DNA of 64,000 bases. Origin: DATBLE01 sp046734335. GTDB taxonomy: Bacteria > Actinomycetota > Thermoleophilia > Gaiellales > Gaiellaceae. Position numbers and translations under genes: made by a program. The stretch covers positions 17,524-81,523 of the forward strand of contig JBKPRA010000018.1 of assembly GCA_046734335.1 (NCBI GenBank). The letters are read 5' to 3'. The notes under the pieces were generated by a model, which searched no databases, was not told the origin of the DNA, and saw nothing but the letters and a program-made list of their open reading frames with translations. Of this stretch, positions 54,330-61,861 are shown piece after piece. How positions within the stretch are numbered: position 1 is the first letter of the stretch; each line of letters opens with the position of its first letter.

Positions 54330-56164
54330 GCCGGGGCGAGCCCGCGGGCCTTGCGGCTCGTCGCGGACTGCCGCTTCTGCGCCGAGAGCTCGACCTTCCG
54401 GAGCCGGACGTTCCGCGGCGTGACCTCGACGCACTCGTCGTCGCGGATGAACTCCAGTGCCTGGTCGAGCGGCAGCGGCCGCGGCGGGATTAGGCGGACG
54501 AGCTCGTCGGAGGTCGACGAGCGCATGTTCGTCAGCTTCTTCTCCTTGGTGGCGTTCACGTCCAGGTCGTCGGCGCGGGCGTTCTCGCCGACGATCATCC
54601 CCTCGTAGACGTCGACCCCCGGGGCGACGAAGAGCGAGCCGCGCTCCTGGAGGTTGAGCAGCGCGAATGCGGTCGTCCTGCCCGAGCGGTCGGCGACGAG
54701 CCCTCCGGTCGGCCGTGTCCGCAGCTCGCCGTGCCAGGGCTCGAATGCTTCGAAGACGTGGTGGAGGATCCCCGTACCGCGGGTCTCTGTGAGGAACTCG
54801 GTGCGGAAGCCGATCAGCCCGCGTGCGGGCACGAGCACCTCCATCCGTACCCAGCCGGTGCCGTGGTTGACGAGCGACTCGGTCCGGCCCTTGCGCAGCG
54901 CGAAGAGCTGGGTGACGACGCCGAGGTACTCCTCCGGCACGTCGACGGACACCCGCTCGACCGGCTCGTGCACCTTGCCGTCGACGAGTCGGGTGACGAC
55001 CTGCGGCTTGCCGATCGTCAGCTCGAAGCCTTCGCGGCGCATCTGCTCGACCAGCACCTCCAGCTGGAGCTCCCCTCGGCCCTGCACCTCCCACGTGTCC
55101 GGGCGCTCGGTGGCGAGGACTCGGAGCGAGACGTTGCCGACGAGCTCCGAGCGCAGCCGTGCCTCGACGCTCGACGCCGTCACCTTGTCGCCCTCCCGGC
55201 CGGCGAGCGGCGACGTGTTGATCCCGACCGTCATCGAGAGGGACGGCTCGTCGACCGTGATCGCCGGCAGCGGTCTGGGGTCGTCCGGATCGGCCAGCGT
55301 CTCGCCGATCGTCACCTCCGGGATTCCGGCGACGGCGATGATCTCGCCCGGGCCCGCCTCGTCGGCCTCGACCCGCTTGAGCGCATCGGTCACGTACAGC
55401 TCGGTCACCTTCGCCCGCTCGATCGTCCCGTCGGCGCGACACCATGCGACCTGCTGCGCGCCCCTGATCGACCCCTGCACCACCCGGCAGAGCGCGAGGC
55501 GGCCGACATATGGGGAGGCGTCGAGATTCGTGACCAGCGCCTGGAGCGGGTGACCCTCCTCATACGTGGGCGCAGGAATGCGCTCGACGATCAGGTCCAG
55601 GAGTGGCTGGAGATCGTCCGCCAGCGCATCCGCCTCCGGCCCGGCTCGGCCTGCGCGGGCATTGCAATAGACGATCGGGAACTCGATCTGGCTCTCGTCG
55701 GCGTCGAGGTCGAGGAACAGCTCGTAGACCTCGTTCACGACCTCGGCGATCCGCGCATCGGGCCGATCGACCTTGTTCACGACGAGGATCACCGGCAGCC
55801 GCGCCTCGAGCGCCTTGCGCAGCACGAAACGGGTCTGGGGGAGAGGGCCTTCGCTCGCGTCGACGAGCAGGAGGACGCCGTCGACCATCGTCAGGCCGCG
55901 CTCGACCTCGCCGCCGAAGTCCGCATGCCCCGGCGTGTCGACGATGTTGATCTTCGTCTCGCGGTAGCGGACGGCCGTGTTCTTGGCCAGGATCGTGATT
56001 CCCTTCTCGCGCTCCAGGTCGCCCGTGTCCAGGACCCGCTCGGCGACGTCCTGATTCGCGCGGAACGCTCCCGACTGCCAGAGCATCGCGTCGACGAGCG
56101 TGGTCTTGCCGTGGTCGACGTGCGCGACGATGGCGATGTTCCGGATGTCTGACCGCTCGGGCAC
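54326..56164 (-). CDS. typA: Translational GTPase TypA/BipA
   Basis: A 612-residue ribosome-binding GTPase. G1 AHVDHGKTTLVDAML, switch with GITILAKNTA, G3 DTPGHADFGGEV, G4 NKVDRPDAR and domains II, III, V plus the BipA-specific C-terminal domain are all present. It acts in ribosome assembly and stress/cold adaptation. GTG at 56164 has TACTCT six bases upstream (56176-56171). imuB is divergent, with the SOS promoter in the gap. Confidence 0.96.
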   Translation of the reverse strand: MPERSDIRNIAIVAHVDHGKTTLVDAMLWQSGAFRANQDVAERVLDTGDLEREKGITILAKNTAVRYRETKINIVDTPGHADFGGEVERGLTMVDGVLLLVDASEGPLPQTRFVLRKALEARLPVILVVNKVDRPDARIAEVVNEVYELFLDLDADESQIEFPIVYCNARAGRAGPEADALADDLQPLLDLIVERIPAPTYEEGHPLQALVTNLDASPYVGRLALCRVVQGSIRGAQQVAWCRADGTIERAKVTELYVTDALKRVEADEAGPGEIIAVAGIPEVTIGETLADPDDPRPLPAITVDEPSLSMTVGINTSPLAGREGDKVTASSVEARLRSELVGNVSLRVLATERPDTWEVQGRGELQLEVLVEQMRREGFELTIGKPQVVTRLVDGKVHEPVERVSVDVPEEYLGVVTQLFALRKGRTESLVNHGTGWVRMEVLVPARGLIGFRTEFLTETRGTGILHHVFEAFEPWHGELRTRPTGGLVADRSGRTTAFALLNLQERGSLFVAPGVDVYEGMIVGENARADDLDVNATKEKKLTNMRSSTSDELVRLIPPRPLPLDQALEFIRDDECVEVTPRNVRLRKVELSAQKRQSATSRKARGLAPA

Positions 56165-56206
56165 CGGCCGAGAGTACCGGCGGCGCTTGTCCGAACAGGA
56201 CCACTC

Positions 56207-56234
56207 TTGACAGGAGAACGTGTGTTCGTATAGA
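56207..56234 (+). promoter_or_regulatory. imuB promoter (TTGACA - 16 bp - TATAGA)
   Basis: TTGACA at 56207-56212 and TATAGA at 56229-56234 are separated by 16 bases. This is the only near-consensus -35/-10 pair I saw in the window. The predicted start falls near 56241, which gives a leader of about six bases before the ATG. Confidence 0.7.
56216..56227. promoter_or_regulatory. LexA (SOS) box 1
   Basis: Perfect palindrome GAACGTGTGTTC, matching the Gram-positive/actinobacterial GAACNNNNGTTC LexA core. It lies in the spacer between -35 and -10 of the imuB promoter, so bound LexA would block polymerase. Confidence 0.85.
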
Positions 56235-56244
56235 ACATATGTTC
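56233..56244. promoter_or_regulatory. LexA (SOS) box 2
   Basis: Second perfect palindrome, GAACATATGTTC, overlapping the end of the -10 and the transcription start. Its centre is 17 bp from box 1, so two LexA dimers would bind about 1.6 turns apart. Confidence 0.85.
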
Positions 56245-56246
56245 CC

Positions 56247-57428
56247 ATGATCGCCTGCATCCTCGTCCCCGGATTCGAGCTCCAGGCCGCGTTGCACGAC
56301 CGGCCGCGGCTCTGCCTCCGGGCAGCGGCGTTGGCGCCGCTGCCGGGAACCGAGCCGCTGCTCGGCCCCGTCACCGCCGCCGCGGAGGCCGCCGGCGTCC
56401 GATCCGGCATGCGGCTGGGGGAGGCCCTCGCCACGTGTCCGTCGCTCGTCCTGGTGGAGCGCGATGCCCTGCTGGTTCAAACCGAGTGGGAGCAGGTGAT
56501 CCGTCGGCTCGAGGACAACGGGTTCGCGGTCGAGCCGGTCGAGCCCGGCTGTCTCTACTTCGACACGCGCGGAGTGGAGCGGCTCTACGGCGGCGTCGCG
56601 GCGTCGTTGAAGCGCGCCCTCGCGGCCGTCGGCTCCACCTGGAACGCCACTGCCGGGGCCGCCGATCGCCGCTTCGCCGCCCTCGCCGCGGCGGCGATCG
56701 CGCGGCCGGGCCAGGCCGTGGTCGTCGATGACGAGCGCACCAGGGAGTTCCTCGCGCCGCTGCCACTCACGTTGATGCCACTCGAAGAAGGGCGGCGCGC
56801 CGAGCTCCAGGACCTCGGAATCAAGAAGATCGGACAGCTTGCCGGGCTACCGGGCAGCGCCGTCGCCGAACGATTGGGGCCGGACGGCCGGCGCGCCTGG
56901 AGCCTGGCGAGAGCTGAGGACGCGACGAAGGTCACCGCGCGCACGCCGGCAACCGACCTCGTCGAACGGCTCGAATTTCCCGAGGCGGTCGCGAACGAGC
57001 TGACCCTCCGCCACGCATTGACGGCACTGCTCGACCGGATCCTCGCCCGCCCCGAGCGCGGCGGGCGAGAGATCCGCAAGGTCGCGCTCTCGGCGCGACT
57101 CGTCGGCGGAGGCTCGTGGCGTCGCACCATGACGCTTCGCGAGCCGAGCGGGGAGCGGGGGACTCTGCGGGCGGCGCTCGGGCCGAAGCTCGCAGAGCTC
57201 CCCGCGCCCGTTCTCAGCCTGGGCCTCGAGCTGCTGACGCTGAGCGAGTCCGAGGGTCGCCAGCTCGCCCTCGTCCCCCCCGAAGGTGAAGAGCTCGAGA
57301 CCCGTCTCCAGGAGGGCCTGCGCCAGGTCCGCGCGCACGCCGGCGCCGGAGCGGTCGCCACCGTCGTCGAGGTCGCACCGTGGTCACGGATCCCGGAACA
57401 ACGCGCGCTGCTCGTTCCGCGCGACTGA
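56247..57428 (+). CDS. imuB: ImuB-like inactive Y-family polymerase
   Basis: A 393-residue Y-family DNA polymerase-like protein. It has the general fold (palm/thumb text such as GCLYFDTRGVERLYGG and the thumb helix-hairpin ELQDLGIKKIGQLAGLPGSAV), but the acidic residues of the catalytic site are not in the usual places: the N-terminus reads IACILVPGFELQAAL where active enzymes have D-x-D. ImuB links DnaE2 to the sliding clamp in mutagenic repair; the clamp contact here could be QLALV near residue 350, which is uncertain. Two LexA boxes precede the gene. No imuA is next to it. Confidence 0.88.
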   Translation: MIACILVPGFELQAALHDRPRLCLRAAALAPLPGTEPLLGPVTAAAEAAGVRSGMRLGEALATCPSLVLVERDALLVQTEWEQVIRRLEDNGFAVEPVEPGCLYFDTRGVERLYGGVAASLKRALAAVGSTWNATAGAADRRFAALAAAAIARPGQAVVVDDERTREFLAPLPLTLMPLEEGRRAELQDLGIKKIGQLAGLPGSAVAERLGPDGRRAWSLARAEDATKVTARTPATDLVERLEFPEAVANELTLRHALTALLDRILARPERGGREIRKVALSARLVGGGSWRRTMTLREPSGERGTLRAALGPKLAELPAPVLSLGLELLTLSESEGRQLALVPPEGEELETRLQEGLRQVRAHAGAGAVATVVEVAPWSRIPEQRALLVPRD

Positions 57429-57440
57429 CGAGCCCGACAG

Positions 57441-57701
57441 GTGTCGGCAAGGCTCAATGCTGCTGCAAGACTCAATGAGCCGCGTCCCGCTCTCGTCGCC
57501 GAAGGCTTCGACGGGTCGCCGCAGCGGGTGAACCGGCAGGGGGTCGAGGTCGTCCGCGAGGAATGGCGTGTCCTCGACCGGTGGTGGACCGAGGAGCCGG
57601 TCAACCGGCGCTACTTCGAGGTCGTGCTCGAGAGCGGCCAGAACGTCGTCGTCTTCCGCGACGACGAGCGGGGCTGCTGGTTCTCCCAGCGCGGAGCGTG
57701 A
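57441..57701 (+). CDS. DUF6504 family protein
   Basis: An 86-residue beta-rich protein (VVREEWRVLDRWWTEEPVNR then YFEVVLESGQNVVVFRD). It matches the small DUF6504 family that is often placed next to Y-family polymerase or dnaE2 genes. Function is unknown. GTG start 12 bases after imuB; it would be transcribed from the SOS promoter, so a role in mutasome assembly or DNA binding is a reasonable inference. Confidence 0.75.
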   Translation: MSARLNAAARLNEPRPALVAEGFDGSPQRVNRQGVEVVREEWRVLDRWWTEEPVNRRYFEVVLESGQNVVVFRDDERGCWFSQRGA

Positions 57702-57917
57702 TTGGCCGAGCTGGCCGATATGGACATGCAGGGCCTGACTCCCGACGAGATCGAGGTGGCGAAGCTGGCCGGACAGCTCTACCTCAAGTTCAAGCAGCTG
57801 CCGCAGGCGCACCCTGCCGACCTGGGCGAGATGGCGCACCACGTCCATGCCATCGGGCGGATCGTGTTCGCGCGGGCAGCGATCCGCGCCCACCCCGAGC
57901 ACTGGACGTTCAAATAG
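57702..57917 (+). CDS. Small helical protein in the SOS operon
   Basis: A 71-residue helical protein, unrecognised. The start may be TTG 57702 or ATG 57720. Core: LTPDEIEVAKLAGQLYLKFKQLP and EMAHHVHAIGRIVFARAAIRAHPEHW. It begins right after DUF6504, so it is part of the LexA-controlled unit. The regular His/Ala pattern suggests a helical bundle; no DNA-binding motif is apparent. Confidence 0.65.
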   Translation: MAELADMDMQGLTPDEIEVAKLAGQLYLKFKQLPQAHPADLGEMAHHVHAIGRIVFARAAIRAHPEHWTFK

Positions 57918-57922
57918 TGCGC

Positions 57923-58696
57923 TTACTGGCGACGGACAGCTTCGGCGAAGCCGGCGTCCGGACCGTGGACGTTGAGGAGAGTGACACGGCGGCTGTCGTT
58001 GACGAAGCCGTGTCGGGCCCCCGGCAGTGCGGCGTAGAAGGTGTCGACGCCAGAACGCACCACCTCCTCTCCGAGTACGAGACCGGCCTCGCCGTCGAGC
58101 ACGAAGAACGTGTCGACCTGGTCGTCGTGGTCATGGGCGGAGATCCCCGGCCACTCGGGGTCGGCCTCGAGCCGAAGCACGGAGATTTCCGGCAGGGCGC
58201 CGAGGATCGTGATCGTCCGGTCCTCGCGCTGGAAGCGCTCACCTCCGCCGGGCGGTGTGACGATCGCGTCGGCGGCCGGCCTGCCGCCGTCCGCAGGCGG
58301 GGGGTGCTGATCGAAGGTACCCCGCCCGCGGAGGTAGTCGGCGAAGCCGGAGCCCGGCGTATGGAAGTTGAGGAACCGCAGCTCTCCCGGCCCGTCGTTG
58401 TCGAAGCCGTGCACGACACCCGGCGGCACCATGATCAACGTGCCGGCGGATGCCGCCACGCGCTCCAACGTGGGCCCGATCTGCAGGGCCAGCTCGCCCG
58501 CGAGCACGTAGAACGCATCGACGTGACGGAGGTGGACGTGCGGCTCGGCCCCGCGCTCTCCCTCCGCATGACGGGTCCAGGTGACGTTCAGCCAGTCGTG
58601 GTCGCAGAGGATCCGCAGCTCGCGGTTCGGCGTGTCGCTGATCGCCTCCCCCTCGTGGACTCCTAGGAGGCGAGCCTGGCCTACGTCGAGCTCCAT
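57923..58696 (-). CDS. Bicupin protein
   Basis: A 257-residue protein with two cupin domains. First domain about 40-130 (EPHVHLRHVDAFYVLAGEL, MVPPGVVHGFDN), second about 165-250 (HDHDDQVDTFFVLDGEAGL, ALPGARHGFVN). Both retain the His/Glu/His pattern. Function unknown; the quercetinase/pirin-like bicupin groups are candidates. ATG at 58696 has TACGCT eight bases upstream (58710-58705), inside the dnaE2 reading frame. The gene opposes the SOS operon. Confidence 0.85.
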   Translation of the reverse strand: MELDVGQARLLGVHEGEAISDTPNRELRILCDHDWLNVTWTRHAEGERGAEPHVHLRHVDAFYVLAGELALQIGPTLERVAASAGTLIMVPPGVVHGFDNDGPGELRFLNFHTPGSGFADYLRGRGTFDQHPPPADGGRPAADAIVTPPGGGERFQREDRTITILGALPEISVLRLEADPEWPGISAHDHDDQVDTFFVLDGEAGLVLGEEVVRSGVDTFYAALPGARHGFVNDSRRVTLLNVHGPDAGFAEAVRRQ

Positions 58697-61600
58697 TGCC
58701 ACTCAGCGTATTCGTTCCTCGACGGCGCCTCGCTGCCCGACGAGCTCGCCGCCCGCGCCGCCGACCTCGGCTACGAGGCGCTTGCGCTCACCGACCACGA
58801 CGCCGTCTGCGGCTCGCTCGAGTTCGCCCATGCAGCCAAGGCGTTCGGCGTCCGGCCGATCACCGGCTCCGAGCTGACGCTGTCCGGCGGTGCCCACGTC
58901 ACCCTGCTCGTCGAGACGCCGAAGGGATACGCGAACCTCTGCCGCCTGCTCACCGAGGCGCACGCCGGCACGCGGCCGAAGGATGGCGCCGAGCCGCTCC
59001 CGCCCGAGCTGTCGCTCGAGTCGCTGCTCGCCTACGCCGACGGTCTCGTCTGCCTGTCCGGCTGCGCACGACACGGCTTGGGAACGCGCGATCCGAATGC
59101 AGCAGCCCGCGTCGAAGCCGCGTTCGAAGACCGCTTCTACGTCGAGCTCCAGCGCCCGTACGAGCGGGGCGACGCCCGCCGTATCGCCGCCCTGCGGGAG
59201 CTCGCCCGCGATCTCGGCGTCGCCACCGTCGTCACCGGCGACGTCCACGCGCACCACGAGCAGCGCAGCGCCCTCCAGGACGCCCTGGTCGCGATCCGCT
59301 GCCGCACTTCGCTCGACGGCTGCGAGCAGGAGCGGAGAGGGAACCACGAGGCCGTCCTGCTCGCGCCCGAGGAGATGGTCGATCGCTTCCCGCGGGACCG
59401 CGACGCCGTGCTCCGCACCGCCGAGGTCGCCGCCGGCCTGACGTTCGACCTGACCGAGGAGCTCGGCTATCGCTACCCCGACTTCTCCGACGGCTTCGAT
59501 ACCCCCGACGGCCAGCTCCGCGACGTCTGCGAGCGCGCCTTCGCGGAACGCTACAACCACTCCTCGTACCGCACCCGGGCGCGCGCACGGCTGCGGGAGG
59601 AGCTCGCCCTGATCTCGGAGTTGAAGCTCGCCGGTTTCTTCCTTCTGCACTGGGAGGTGCTCGAGCTCGCACGCGAGGTCGCCGTCGAGGTGCGCGGCCC
59701 CGGCTCACCTCGCCACGCGCTCCCGCCCGGCCGTGGCCGCGGCAGCTCGGTCGGCTCGATCGTCTGCTACCTGACCGGCCTCTCACACGTCGACCCCGTC
59801 GAGACCGACCTGTCGATCGGTCGCTTCCTCAACCGCGAGCTGGTCTCGGCTCCGGACATCGACCTCGACTTCCCCCGCGACATCCGCGAGAAGCTGATCG
59901 TCCGGGTCACCGAGCGGTACGGTCGCGAGCACGCCGCCCTCGTCGCCGCCTTCTCGACCTACCACTCGCGTGGGGCGATCCGCGATCTCGGCAAGGCGCT
60001 CGGCCTGCCCGCGGCCGAGCTCGAACGGCTCGCGCGCGTCACCGAGGGGAACCCGCACCGCGTCGCCGAAGAGGTCGAACGGCTCCCCGGGAGTCACGCC
60101 TCCGCCCGCTGGCGGGCGCTCGGGGCGCTCGCGCACGAGATCGCCGGGCTTCCGCGGCACATCTCCCAGCACCCGGGCGGGATGGTCATCTCCAGCCGGC
60201 CGCTGGTCGAGCTCGTCCCCGTCCAGCCGGCGGCGATGGAGGGGCGCCAGATCTGTCAGTGGGACAAGGACTCTTGTGCCGACGCGGGTTTCCTGAAGAT
60301 CGACCTGCTCGGCCTCGGGATGCTCTCCGCCGTCGAGGACTGCGTCGACCAGATCGCCCGCCTGCGCGGAACGACGATCGACCTCTCCCGCGTCCCACTC
60401 GACGACCGGGACGTCTACGCCGAGATCCAGCGCGCCGACACCGTCGGCGACTTTCAGATCGAGAGCCGCGCCCAGATGCAGAGCCTCCTGCGCACGAGGC
60501 CGGAGAACCTGGACGACCTGACCATCCAGGTCGCGCTCGTTCGGCCGGGCCCGATCCAGGGTGGGGCGGTCCACCCATATATCGAGAGGCGACAGAAACT
60601 CCGAGAGGACCCGTCGTACGTCCCACCGGTCGACCACCCGTCGCTGGCCGAGCCTCTCCGTGACACGCTCGGTGTCGTCGTCTTCCAGGACCAGGTGCTG
60701 GAGGTGGCAATGGCACTCGCAGGCTTCACCGTCGGGGAGGCCGAGGGCCTGCGCCGGGCGATGAGCCGCAAGCGCAGCGAGGAAGCGATCGAGGCGCTGC
60801 GCTCACGTTTCGTCGCGGGTGCGCTGGCACAGGGCGTCGACGGTGAGCTCGCGAACGCGATCTACGACAAGCTGGCCGGCTTCTCGGGATTTGGCTTCCC
60901 GAAGTCGCACTCGGCCGCGTTCGCCCTTCTCGCCTACCAGTCCGCCTGGCTGCGCCACCACTACCCGGCCGAGTTCCTCTGCGCCCTGCTGAACGCCCAG
61001 CCGATGGGCTTCTACCCGCCAGCCAGCCTCGTCCGCGACGGCCAGCGGCGCGGGGTGGAGGTGCTCCCGCCGGACATCAACCTGAGTTCTGCCAAGTGCG
61101 TGAACGACGGCGGGGCGGTCAGGATCGGCCTCGGCTACGTGCGCTCGGTCGGCGAGGAGGAGGCCGGGACCGTCGCCGCCGGGCAGCCGTACGCCGACGT
61201 CGCCGACCTGGCCCGCCGAGCGCCGGTGAACCGAGCCGCACTCGATGCGCTGGTCGCCTCCGGGGCGTGCGACCGGTTCGGCCCACGCCGCGAGCTGCTC
61301 TGGCGAGTCGGTGTCGTGTCCCGCCCCGCGACCGTGGCCCGCGGAACGCTGCAGCTTGCGCTGCCGCTGGAGCCCACGGCGCCTGTCCCCGATCTCCCGG
61401 AACAGACCGATTGGGAGCGAATGCTCGCCGATTACGCGACGACGAGCCTCTCGGTCGGTAGGCACCCTCTCGAGCTCCTGCGCGCACACCTGCCCTCGGG
61501 GACGGTCGCGAACGCCGAGCTGGCCGAGCATCCGGCCGGCGAGGTCGCCGTTGCAGGCATGGCGATCGCCCGCCAGCGGCCCGCGACCGCGAACGGGGTC

Positions 61601-61852
61601 GTCTTCATGCTGCTCGAGGACGAGACCGGCCAGGTCAACCTGATCGTCCCGCCGCCCGTGTACGAGCAGCACCGGCCGCTCGTGCGCGGGGAGCCGCTGT
61701 TGCTTGCCCGCGGAAAGCTCGAACGCGTCGGCCGCAATCTGAACGTCCTCGTGCGCACCCTCGAGACGCTGGGACCACTCGCCCGGGAGGTCGCCGGGCT
61801 CGCCGAGGTGCAGTCCGCGCTCCCGCGCGCACACCACTTCGGCCACCGCTGA
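58676..61852 (+). CDS. dnaE2: Error-prone DNA polymerase DnaE2
   Basis: A 1058-residue C-family polymerase. PHP domain first (ELHCHSAYSFLDGAS, LTDHDAV, SGCARHG), palm with catalytic acids in GRGSSVGSIVCYLTG and APDIDLDFPRDIREKL, fingers (HPGGMVISSRPLVELVP), helix-hairpin-helix and OB fold (GVVFMLLEDETGQVNLIV). Length fits DnaE2, not DnaE1. In-frame codons run back to CTG 58676, which has GGAGG five bases upstream and follows an in-frame stop at 58664, so CTG is the likely start. Works with ImuB in SOS mutagenesis. Confidence 0.93.
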   Translation: MAYVELHCHSAYSFLDGASLPDELAARAADLGYEALALTDHDAVCGSLEFAHAAKAFGVRPITGSELTLSGGAHVTLLVETPKGYANLCRLLTEAHAGTRPKDGAEPLPPELSLESLLAYADGLVCLSGCARHGLGTRDPNAAARVEAAFEDRFYVELQRPYERGDARRIAALRELARDLGVATVVTGDVHAHHEQRSALQDALVAIRCRTSLDGCEQERRGNHEAVLLAPEEMVDRFPRDRDAVLRTAEVAAGLTFDLTEELGYRYPDFSDGFDTPDGQLRDVCERAFAERYNHSSYRTRARARLREELALISELKLAGFFLLHWEVLELAREVAVEVRGPGSPRHALPPGRGRGSSVGSIVCYLTGLSHVDPVETDLSIGRFLNRELVSAPDIDLDFPRDIREKLIVRVTERYGREHAALVAAFSTYHSRGAIRDLGKALGLPAAELERLARVTEGNPHRVAEEVERLPGSHASARWRALGALAHEIAGLPRHISQHPGGMVISSRPLVELVPVQPAAMEGRQICQWDKDSCADAGFLKIDLLGLGMLSAVEDCVDQIARLRGTTIDLSRVPLDDRDVYAEIQRADTVGDFQIESRAQMQSLLRTRPENLDDLTIQVALVRPGPIQGGAVHPYIERRQKLREDPSYVPPVDHPSLAEPLRDTLGVVVFQDQVLEVAMALAGFTVGEAEGLRRAMSRKRSEEAIEALRSRFVAGALAQGVDGELANAIYDKLAGFSGFGFPKSHSAAFALLAYQSAWLRHHYPAEFLCALLNAQPMGFYPPASLVRDGQRRGVEVLPPDINLSSAKCVNDGGAVRIGLGYVRSVGEEEAGTVAAGQPYADVADLARRAPVNRAALDALVASGACDRFGPRRELLWRVGVVSRPATVARGTLQLALPLEPTAPVPDLPEQTDWERMLADYATTSLSVGRHPLELLRAHLPSGTVANAELAEHPAGEVAVAGMAIARQRPATANGVVFMLLEDETGQVNLIVPPPVYEQHRPLVRGEPLLLARGKLERVGRNLNVLVRTLETLGPLAREVAGLAEVQSALPRAHHFGHR

Positions 61853-61861
61853 TCGGCTGCT

